Below are positions 26,443 to 32,569 of a DNA stretch of 32,569 bases, one piece after another. Position 1 is the stretch's first letter; the number at the start of each line of letters is the position of its first letter. The notes under the pieces are model-generated. The model was not told the origin of the DNA. It saw only the letters and a list, made by a program, of their open reading frames with translations, and did no database searches. Origin of the DNA: Halomonas sp. (GTDB lineage Bacteria; Pseudomonadota; Gammaproteobacteria; Pseudomonadales; Halomonadaceae); the NCBI RefSeq assembly GCF_017515565.1, contig NZ_JAFWFN010000079.1, positions 1 to 32,569 of the forward strand, given 5' to 3'. A program made the position numbers and the translations under genes.

Positions 26443-27741
26443 TTATTCCTCAAAAGTGGTCGGATCGGCACGTCGCCCGATCCCTCTATAGCGTAAGCCA
26501 CAGCTTGCTACGAAGGCTGGGTCGTAGATATTACGCCCATCGAGCACTAACTTAGCGCTTAGTAATGAGGCTAAACGATGCCAGTCAGGGTTCCAATAGG
26601 ATTTCCACTCTGTGACTAGCATCAGTGCATCGGCGCCCTCACAGGCTTCATAAGGATCCCCTTCGAACGTGGTTAAATCGTCACGTTCGCCCACTGCCGC
26701 ATACAAGGCTGGAATAGCAGCGGGGTCATGCAGCCTTACCTTAACACCCTGAGCCCAAAGGGCTTCCAGCAAGGTTAGTACCGGTGCATGATCAATACGT
26801 GCAGTACCCGGTTTAAAAGCAGCTCCCCAAATAGCGATGGTTTTACCCGCTAAATTGCCTTCAAAAGCAGTCCATAGCTTTCTGAACAGCGTCTCTTTTT
26901 TCTGCTCGTTAATATCCATTACCTGTTCAAGCAGCGCTGAATATCTGCCACTTGCCGACTGAACATCTGCGAGGCGCATCAAATCACGGGAGAAATTGGG
27001 TCCACCGAAGCCACAGCCTGGGTACAAATACTCAAACCCGATGCGAGTATCTGCTCCCATTCCTTGGCGAACGTGCTCCACATCAACGCCGAGCGTATCT
27101 GCTAGGCCCGCAATTTCATTCATATAGCTTATGCGTGTTGCTAGCATGCCGTTAATGGCAAGTTTGGTCAGTTCGGCTGCCCGGCAGGGCATCCTCTGGA
27201 ACACTTCGCTGCGTCGATTAAAAGCACGCAGTAACTCCCGAGCTACCTGTTCCCCCATTGCGTCATCACAGCCCAACAACCATCGCACTGGGCGGGTAAA
27301 TGATGCCCAAGCTCTGCCCTCTTCAAGGGTGTCAGGCAGCGCAACACTGCTGTGCTGAGCGCCCATCACGGCATGAAGCCGCTCGGTTTCACCTACCGGG
27401 AAGGTCGAGTTATTAATTAATACAGCGCCACTGTGCGACTCAAACATGGGGTGCTGAAGTAATGTATTAGCTGATTGGCGCTGTCCGGGCGATAGCGCAA
27501 GCCATACCACATCGGGTGTGCTGGCTTGCTCAAGCGTTTCGATAATTCTCAGCGTGCCGCTGGAGAAGGCTTGCTCAATATGCGTCATAAGCTCGGGTTC
27601 GCGACGCAACCAGTCTTCTTTTGAGAGCGCGGGCCACTGGGCCTCTTCATGCAGCAGCCAGTCTACGTGATGGCCAACCCAGGCTAACGCGGCGGCGGCT
27701 GTTGCAGCACTTAATTCACTACCATGGAGTAATACACGCAT
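26443..27741 (-). CDS. UDP-glucose/nucleotide-sugar dehydrogenase-like protein, catalytic cysteine missing
   Basis: The overall 432-residue plan is that of UDP-glucose 6-dehydrogenase: an N-terminal Rossmann region, STFPVGE (112-118), the central helix AAELTKLAINGMLATRISYMNE with Lys193 and Asn197, a GFGG motif and the C-terminal IWGAAFKPGTARIDHAP domain. Several key positions differ. The family GGSCFPKD becomes GGPNFSRD, so the catalytic Cys is Asn249 and the Lys is Arg252. The NAD loop GxGxxG becomes GSELSA (7-12). The PEFLREG motif reads PDTLEEG. A cysteine occurs at 243, at the usual Tyr position. It is therefore probably not a working four-electron dehydrogenase. The reading frame is intact and has a GGGGAG ribosome site. 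It heads the cluster leading to tamAB. Confidence 0.82.
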   Translation of the reverse strand: MRVLLHGSELSAATAAAALAWVGHHVDWLLHEEAQWPALSKEDWLRREPELMTHIEQAFSSGTLRIIETLEQASTPDVVWLALSPGQRQSANTLLQHPMFESHSGAVLINNSTFPVGETERLHAVMGAQHSSVALPDTLEEGRAWASFTRPVRWLLGCDDAMGEQVARELLRAFNRRSEVFQRMPCRAAELTKLAINGMLATRISYMNEIAGLADTLGVDVEHVRQGMGADTRIGFEYLYPGCGFGGPNFSRDLMRLADVQSASGRYSALLEQVMDINEQKKETLFRKLWTAFEGNLAGKTIAIWGAAFKPGTARIDHAPVLTLLEALWAQGVKVRLHDPAAIPALYAAVGERDDLTTFEGDPYEACEGADALMLVTEWKSYWNPDWHRLASLLSAKLVLDGRNIYDPAFVASCGLRYRGIGRRADPTTFEE

Positions 27742-27882
27742 CGCTCACGCTCCCCGACAGGATAATATTCGGGAAAATAGGCTGTTATGTATCATGTAAA
27801 GTTCCTTTTCATGCGTTCCGCCCCTGGAGTGGTTAGAATGACATAATACTGAACGAATGGCCGGATGCCACCTTGCTACTTG

Positions 27883-27920
27883 ATATGCCAACAAGCGAAG
27901 GCGATAGCATCCTGGCATAT
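27883..27920. repeat. 8-bp inverted repeat in the divergent gap before ubiG
   Basis: ATATGCCA (27883-27890) and TGGCATAT (27913-27920) are perfect reverse complements 22 bases apart, about 40 bases before the ubiG start. It may be an operator with half-sites three helical turns apart, or chance. Nothing else is evident in the 219-base gap 27742-27960. Confidence 0.3.
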
Positions 27921-27960
27921 GCTGACAGACAAATCCCCTTTAGGCTAAGGAGTGCAAAAT

Positions 27961-28704
27961 ATGCAAGCGTCACCTCAGGATAGCACTGCTCATCGCTATC
28001 AAGGCAACGTCGATGCAGCGGAAGTTGCTAAATTTGAAGCGCTCGCCAGCCGTTGGTGGGATCCGCAGAGTGAATTCAAGCCTCTGCACGACATTAATCC
28101 CTTACGACTTGATTTTATTGATGCCCGTTCTGGCCTGGCTGGAAAACGTGTGCTTGATGTCGGCTGTGGCGGCGGCATATTAAGCGAGTCAATGGCGCAT
28201 CGTGGCGCTAAGGTTACCGGGATTGATCTAGGTGAAGCCCCGCTAGGAGTCGCACGTTTACATGCTGAAGCAAGCGGCGTTGAGATTGACTACCGCAACA
28301 TTAGTGTTGAAGCCTTAGCCGACGAACAGCCGGGCGAATTTGACATCATTACCTGCATGGAAATGTTAGAGCACGTTCCAGACCCCGCCTCTGTCATTCG
28401 TGCTTGTAGTCAACTAGTACGTCCAGGGGGCTACGTATTCTTCTCCACCTTAAACCGTACTCCTAAATCTTATGCCTTTGCGATTCTGGGCGCCGAGTAT
28501 GTGCTGAGGCTATTACCTCGTGGCACCCATGATTACGCAAAATTTATTCGCCCCTCTGAAATGGCCGCTTGGTCACGGACATCAGGGCTTGAGGTACGGG
28601 AACAAACGGGGCTTACCTACAACCCGTTAACACGGCGATATCGACTAGTAGCCAATGATGTATCGGTTAACTACATGATGTATTGCCGCAAGGTGAGCCA
28701 ATAA
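27961..28704 (+). CDS. ubiG: Ubiquinone biosynthesis O-methyltransferase UbiG
   Basis: UbiG performs both O-methylations of ubiquinone synthesis, using SAM. The 247-residue product begins with the family-specific [22 protein letters not shown] (22-43) and has SAM motif [10 protein letters not shown] (64-72), motif II near [13 protein letters not shown] and [15 protein letters not shown]. The start at 27961 follows AAGGAG by 9 bases; a GTG at 27952 is directly against the ribosome site and unlikely. The mupP ATG follows its stop without a gap, so the two are co-translated. Confidence 0.96.
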   Translation: MQASPQDSTAHRYQGNVDAAEVAKFEALASRWWDPQSEFKPLHDINPLRLDFIDARSGLAGKRVLDVGCGGGILSESMAHRGAKVTGIDLGEAPLGVARLHAEASGVEIDYRNISVEALADEQPGEFDIITCMEMLEHVPDPASVIRACSQLVRPGGYVFFSTLNRTPKSYAFAILGAEYVLRLLPRGTHDYAKFIRPSEMAAWSRTSGLEVREQTGLTYNPLTRRYRLVANDVSVNYMMYCRKVSQ

Positions 28705-29397
28705 ATGCCAACGACACTTCCAACAGTAGTGCCTGAGGCCGTGCTGTTCGATTTGGATGGCACGTTAGTGGATACGGCGCCAGATTTAGCACAAGCGACG
28801 AATGCCTTAAGGCAGCATCATGGCCTAGCGCCTCTGGCCTACGCACAAATACGTGGGCAGGTATCCAATGGCGGGAGTGCACTGGTAACACTGGCGATTG
28901 GCCTTAAAAGTGGCACCCAGGCGCACGATATAGCGAGAGAGTATTTGCTGGATGCCTACGAACAGGCAGTGGCGGTGCATAGTCAGGTCTTCAAACCGCT
29001 GGATCAGTGGCTAACCCGCTGGCACGCACAAGCGCGTTTATGGGGTATTGTTACCAATAAACCGAGACGCTATACCTTGCCCTTACTTGATGCTCTAGCA
29101 TTAAAGCCAGGCGCACTACTCTGCGCTGATGACCTTAGCGTGAAGAAGCCCGCCCCTGAACCACTCTGGGAAGCAGCACACCGTCTTGGCGTAGCCCCAC
29201 AAGCGTGCTGGTATGTCGGTGACCATGTGCGTGATATAGAGGCAGCTAAAGCGGCGGGAATGACGGCAGTCGCCGTTGGCTATGGTTACATTAGCGAGGA
29301 GGACAATTATCAACAGTGGCCCGCCGATATCTGGTTTAAAACCTGTGAGGACTTGGTTGATGCTCTAAACGCGTTTCATCACACTGCTAAGCAATAA
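28705..29397 (+). CDS. mupP: HAD phosphatase, probably N-acetylmuramic acid 6-phosphate phosphatase MupP
   Basis: This is a HAD-superfamily hydrolase with all four motifs: DLDGT (Asp16/Asp18), TNK (117-119), Lys147/Lys148 in KKPAPEP and GDHVRD (Asp173/Asp177). By sequence alone it could be annotated as phosphoglycolate phosphatase (Gph). The gene order ubiG, then this gene, with yciK next to it matches the Pseudomonas locus where this protein was shown to be MupP, which removes phosphate from MurNAc-6-P in the recycling route that bypasses de novo UDP-MurNAc synthesis. The 230-residue length fits. AAGGTGAG at the end of ubiG is its ribosome site. Confidence 0.82.
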   Translation: MPTTLPTVVPEAVLFDLDGTLVDTAPDLAQATNALRQHHGLAPLAYAQIRGQVSNGGSALVTLAIGLKSGTQAHDIAREYLLDAYEQAVAVHSQVFKPLDQWLTRWHAQARLWGIVTNKPRRYTLPLLDALALKPGALLCADDLSVKKPAPEPLWEAAHRLGVAPQACWYVGDHVRDIEAAKAAGMTAVAVGYGYISEEDNYQQWPADIWFKTCEDLVDALNAFHHTAKQ

Positions 29398-29446
29398 ATA
29401 AGCAATAAACGTTTAGAGCACCTTGTTAACCCCGCCTCTGATGTTG

Positions 29447-30208
29447 TTAAACGCGAGGCGGTTGGGCATCAAGTTTTTGGCCACTCACGCCGCTGCTGTC
29501 TGGCCCCATTAACCAAAGGTAAGTCGGCATGATTTCTTCTGGTGTACGCAGCGTAGTGGCATCTTCGCCCGGAAACGCTGAACGGCGCATTTGTGTGCGC
29601 GTTGCACCAGGATTGAGGGTATTTACGCGTACATTTGGCTGATTTTCCAGCTCATCGGCCAACACTTCAGCAAATCCCTCAGTGGCAAACTTAGAAACCG
29701 AATACGCTCCCCAATAAGCACGCCCCTTACGACCTACGCTCGATGACGTAAAGATAACTGATGCATCTTTGGATTGTTGCAGCAATGGTAATAAGGCTTG
29801 CGTCATCCAAATTGGCCCATTGATATTTACCTGCATCACCTGCTCCCAAAGCTCGGGATTATACTGCTCAAAAGGCGTAATTCGCCCCAGCAAACCGGCG
29901 TTGTGAAGCAACCCATCTAAGCGTCCAAACTCTTTATCCAGCGTTTCAGCCATGTCATGGAAGTCTTTGAGCGTGGCGCCTTCAAAGTTCAGCGGAAAAA
30001 TGGCTGGTTGTGGCCCACCTGCTGCTTCAATTTCATCGTAAACGCTTTCGAGCTTTGCGATGGTACGCCCCAATAGCACAACAGTTGCCCCATGGCGGGC
30101 ATAGCTTAACGCCGCAGCGCGGCCAATACCGTCACCCGCACCGGTTACCAACACGACGCGGTTTTCTAAAAGATTGGCCGTTGGTTGATAGTCGATTTTG
30201 CAGCTCAT
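29447..30208 (-). CDS. yciK: YciK family short-chain dehydrogenase
   Basis: This is a classical NAD(P)H-dependent SDR of 253 residues with TGAGDGIG (22-29), HNAG (102-105), the catalytic Ser (155-157), Tyr169 and Lys173, and the YciK-type N terminus DYQPTANLLENRVVLVTG. The physiological substrate of YciK proteins is not established. In Pseudomonas the gene lies beside ubiG and mupP on the same strand; here it is inverted and convergent with mupP. AAGGAA lies 7 bases before the ATG. It starts 33 bases after cpoB on the same strand, so it may be read from the tol-pal operon. No convincing terminator separates it from mupP. Confidence 0.92.
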   Translation of the reverse strand: MSCKIDYQPTANLLENRVVLVTGAGDGIGRAAALSYARHGATVVLLGRTIAKLESVYDEIEAAGGPQPAIFPLNFEGATLKDFHDMAETLDKEFGRLDGLLHNAGLLGRITPFEQYNPELWEQVMQVNINGPIWMTQALLPLLQQSKDASVIFTSSSVGRKGRAYWGAYSVSKFATEGFAEVLADELENQPNVRVNTLNPGATRTQMRRSAFPGEDATTLRTPEEIMPTYLWLMGPDSSGVSGQKLDAQPPRV

Positions 30209-30241
30209 GAGGTTTCCTTGAAGCGAAAAAATTAAACAGGG

Positions 30242-31036
30242 TTATCCAGCAGCCTGGCGTAGAAAGTCATTTGCAAGCCCGGCAGCACTGCTTTGCGGAT
30301 AGTCATCGCGCACTTTCTCAAGCAGTTCTCGGCTGCGTTCAGCCTCGCCCTGGCGTGCTTTTACAAGCCCTAGCTTGTAAAGCGCATCGGGAACTTTGCT
30401 ACTACTGCTGTACTGCTCTATCACACGGCTAAAGGCTTCATCCGCCGAGCTCAGCTCGCCTTCAGCGGCATAAAGCTCACCTAGCCAGTAGTGGCCGTTG
30501 GCGGTCAAGCTACTGTCGGGGTGATCAGTGACGAAGGCTTCAAAAGCAGCAATTGCTTCACTAAAACGGCGTGCCTGCACATGAGCAAATGCTGCTTGGT
30601 AGTCCGCCTGGGCATCTTCACTTACATTGCGTGCCGAAGGCGCGTTAACCACCTGCTCCGCTGCTTCAGGCTCGACTTGCGGAGTGGATTGCTCAATTTG
30701 ACTGGGGCCACTACTCATCAAGCGGTCTTCAATATCTAAATACTGCTGCTGAGATTGGCGACGTAACTGTTCCAACTGATGGCGCAGCTCTTCAATTTGA
30801 CCACGCAGCTGTTGAATTTCCTGCTGGTGCTCTTGAACTTGGTTAAAAAGCACCAAGTTTCCGCCCGAGGCTTCTTGGCGCTGGGTCTGCTGATAAAAAC
30901 CGCTGGAAGAGCCCGACGAGATATCTTGAACAAGCGGCTGCTGCGCAAAAGCTGTTAGGGGCAATACGGACAGCGGGAGCACTAAGGCTCCCGCACCGCA
31001 CAGCCTCTCAAAATAACGTTTGAGACTGTGATTCAT
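30242..31036 (-). CDS. cpoB: Cell division coordinator CpoB (YbgF)
   Basis: CpoB is a periplasmic protein that links the Tol-Pal machine with PBP1B during septal constriction. The 264-residue product has a signal peptide (ending near LTAFA, cleaved before QQP), a trimerising coiled coil (about 60-105; VQEHQQEIQQLRGQIEELRH) and a C-terminal TPR domain (about 140-264; ADYQAAFAHVQARRFSEAIAAFEAF, then YWLGELYAAEGELSSADEAF). The length is close to E. coli YbgF (263). A GGAG lies 6 bases before the ATG. It sits 49 bases after pal, in the standard tolB-pal-cpoB order. Confidence 0.95.
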   Translation of the reverse strand: MNHSLKRYFERLCGAGALVLPLSVLPLTAFAQQPLVQDISSGSSSGFYQQTQRQEASGGNLVLFNQVQEHQQEIQQLRGQIEELRHQLEQLRRQSQQQYLDIEDRLMSSGPSQIEQSTPQVEPEAAEQVVNAPSARNVSEDAQADYQAAFAHVQARRFSEAIAAFEAFVTDHPDSSLTANGHYWLGELYAAEGELSSADEAFSRVIEQYSSSSKVPDALYKLGLVKARQGEAERSRELLEKVRDDYPQSSAAGLANDFLRQAAG

Positions 31037-31057
31037 GATGACTCCGTAGATACGCTA

Positions 31058-31080
31058 TTGGCGTGTCTTTAGCACGCCAA
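31058..31080 (-). other. Intercistronic stem-loop between pal and cpoB
   Basis: TTGGCGTG (31058-31065) and CACGCCAA (31073-31080) form a perfect 8-base stem with a 7-base loop in the 49-base gap. There is no T run, so it is not a full terminator. It could stabilise the 3' end of pal mRNA or reduce read-through, consistent with Pal needing to be far more abundant than CpoB. Confidence 0.5.
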
Positions 31081-31085
31081 CGCCA

Positions 31086-31628
31086 TCAATAATTGAACAC
31101 AACGCGGCGATTCTGTGAGTACGCGCTTTCAGTTTGTCCGCTTGCGGCTGGGCGCTCTTCACCGTAGCTAACCACGCTCATTTGTGAAGGTGATACACCT
31201 TGAATATTCAGGAAGCGCTGGACGTCTCCTGCGCGACGCTCACCCAGTGCCATGTTGTATTCACGCGTGCCACGCTCATCAGTATGGCCGTGTAGTACAA
31301 CTTGTGCACTTGGGTTAGCGCGCAGGTAGCGAGCATGCGCCATTACCACTGACTCGTATTCGCCCTTGATGGTATCGCGGTCGAAGTCGAAGTAAATGGT
31401 GCGTACCTCAGGGATACGCGAGTCAGCTTGCTGACCGGCACCTGCACCAGAGCCTGACGTGGAGCCGTATTGGCCACTAGTGCCAACACCCGTGGTAGAA
31501 CCCATGCTGCTGCCATCTTGGCTGCCGTATGAGTCACCATCTTGGGTTCCGCCGGTGCTGGAACAGCCAGCGATAACTACGATAGATAACGCTACTGCCA
31601 ATGAGCGAGCCAACGGTTTAAGTTGCAT
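31086..31628 (-). CDS. pal: Peptidoglycan-associated lipoprotein Pal
   Basis: Pal is an outer membrane lipoprotein that binds peptidoglycan and TolB/TolA. The 180 residues comprise a lipoprotein signal peptide (VVIAGC, Cys22), a flexible Gly/Ser/Gln linker (about 23-70) and an OmpA-like domain (about 72-180) starting VRTIYFDFDRDTIKGEY and carrying the diaminopimelate-binding region HGHTDERGTREYNMALGERRA. The linker is unusually rich in Gly, Ser and Thr but is in the range seen for Pal. AAGGAG precedes the ATG. It lies 46 bases after tolB. Confidence 0.97.
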   Translation of the reverse strand: MQLKPLARSLAVALSIVVIAGCSSTGGTQDGDSYGSQDGSSMGSTTGVGTSGQYGSTSGSGAGAGQQADSRIPEVRTIYFDFDRDTIKGEYESVVMAHARYLRANPSAQVVLHGHTDERGTREYNMALGERRAGDVQRFLNIQGVSPSQMSVVSYGEERPAASGQTESAYSQNRRVVFNY

Positions 31629-31674
31629 AATCAGACTCCTTGCCTGAAAAACAGAAAACTAATGCGGTTCAAGA

Positions 31675-32569
31675 TCAATTTAAGAAAGGTGACCACGCGG
31701 GATCGCGGACATCACCTTGTGCTGCGGGTAATCTAAATGACGAGCGGCCATCGGCCGATACAGCACTCAGCACCCCATTGTTACCCTGTTGGGTAGCGAA
31801 GATTACCATGGTCCCGTTCGGAGCAACACTAGGAGATTCATCCCTTGTTGATTCACTTAGCACAACTAAGCGACCACCATCGAGCTCCTGGCGTGCTACT
31901 TGGTATCCACGGCTTGAGCGGTGAATTAAAAATATCTGTTCACCATCTGGCGAGTAGCGTGCACGGGCATTGTAATTGCCCGTAAACGTCACGCGATTTG
32001 TTTCACCGCTACCTAATACGTGGCGATAAATTTGCGGCCCACCGCTGCGATCAGACGTGAAAATAAGGCTGCGACCATCAGGTGACCAAGCAGGTTCGGT
32101 ATCAATACTGTTGCTTTGCGTAATACGCTCAACAGAGCGATTAGCAACGTCTAGAATATAAATTTCCGGCTGGCCATCTTTAGAGAGCGACATAGCGATA
32201 CGTCGCCCATCCGGCGACCACGTCGGCGCGCCGTTAATGCCTTCAAACGAGGTAGCTTGCACCCGCTGTCCTGTGGCGACATCTTGGATATATATCGCAG
32301 GTCGCTCGGTCTCAAAAGAGACATAGGCAAGCTTTCTGCCATCTGGCGACCATGAAGGCGACATGATTGGCTGATCTGAGGTGAGCACTTGCTGGCTATT
32401 ACGACCATCCGCATCCGCCACATAAAGGCCGAACTGCATATTGTCGCCTAGCCCTTGGGCCGTTACATAAGCGATGCGTGTTGAGAAAGCGCCTCGGATA
32501 TCGGTGATGGCTTCGAAAATCTGGTCGCTAATGTAGTGTGCTGCGCCACGTAGGTCACTAGCATCGGCA
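31675..32569 (-). CDS. tolB: Tol-Pal system beta-propeller protein TolB, 5' end outside the window
   Basis: TolB is the periplasmic propeller that shuttles between Pal and TolA. The frame stays open to the window edge; from the edge the translation reads [15 protein letters not shown], then [20 protein letters not shown], then [12 protein letters not shown]. About 298 codons are present, including repeated propeller blades with [49 protein letters not shown] and [13 protein letters not shown]. The signal peptide and most of the N-terminal TolA-box domain lie upstream. It is followed by pal and cpoB on the same strand. Confidence 0.97.
   Translation of the reverse strand, partial: ADASDLRGAAHYISDQIFEAITDIRGAFSTRIAYVTAQGLGDNMQFGLYVADADGRNSQQVLTSDQPIMSPSWSPDGRKLAYVSFETERPAIYIQDVATGQRVQATSFEGINGAPTWSPDGRRIAMSLSKDGQPEIYILDVANRSVERITQSNSIDTEPAWSPDGRSLIFTSDRSGGPQIYRHVLGSGETNRVTFTGNYNARARYSPDGEQIFLIHRSSRGYQVARQELDGGRLVVLSESTRDESPSVAPNGTMVIFATQQGNNGVLSAVSADGRSSFRLPAAQGDVRDPAWSPFLN

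Noticed and set aside
29432-29461. CCGCCTC / GAGGCGG inverted repeat between mupP and yciK as a terminator
   Set aside because: The 16-base loop is long, no T run follows on either strand, and the right arm lies inside the yciK coding end.

Overview
The window looks like chromosomal DNA of a moderately halophilic gammaproteobacterium, most likely Halomonas or a close relative in the Halomonadaceae. The reasons are a complete ectABC ectoine operon, Pseudomonas-type gene neighbourhoods (ubiG-mupP plus yciK; tolB-pal-cpoB), a cobalamin-dependent metH, and a gammaproteobacterial-type dif site. It is almost entirely protein coding. I saw no rRNA, tRNA, CRISPR array or insertion sequence, and no gene-free stretch longer than about 300 bases.

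Layout. 1-4182 (minus): a partial MATE exporter, translationally coupled to the stop of metH. 4454-5059 (plus): nfuA with a clear terminator. 5119-7531: a divergent pair, a KfrA-type coiled-coil DNA-binding protein and a complete tyrosine recombinase, around an AT-rich intergenic region with two perfect inverted repeats. The arrangement resembles the TnpT/TnpS-rst resolution module of Tn4651-type transposons, but no transposase is present. 7572-7988: sufE. 8034-9282 (minus): zur-hisI-yidD, tightly packed. 9313-12707 (minus): a three-gene envelope system (retropepsin-like lipoprotein, inactive transglutaminase with a seven-helix membrane domain, RimK-like ATP-grasp ligase) whose ATP-grasp gene is cut by a single in-frame TGA. 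12806-12833: a near-perfect dif site, so this window probably lies at the replication terminus. 12931-13512: a DUF3833 lipoprotein. 13601-16025 (minus): ectABC with a good sigma-70-type promoter. 16261-18445: divergent gor and can.

18526-27741 (minus) reads as one long envelope and redox cluster: a UDP-glucose-dehydrogenase-like protein that lacks the catalytic cysteine, a single-pass coiled-coil protein, tamA, tamB (TTG start), msrA and a class II type cytochrome c. 27961-29397 (plus): ubiG and mupP. 29447-32569 (minus): yciK, cpoB, pal and the 3' part of tolB, the distal end of the tol-pal cluster.

Themes. Osmotic adaptation genes flank dif on both sides: ectoine synthesis on one side, and on the other an envelope system that I recall being linked to osmotic tolerance. 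Outer-membrane assembly and integrity (TamAB, Tol-Pal-CpoB), murein recycling (MupP) and thiol/methionine redox repair (Gor, MsrA) fill most of the right half. The items most worth following are the dif site, the orphan TnpS/TnpT-like recombination module 6 kb away, the single-codon break in the ATP-grasp gene, and the apparent UDP-glucose dehydrogenase pseudoenzyme.
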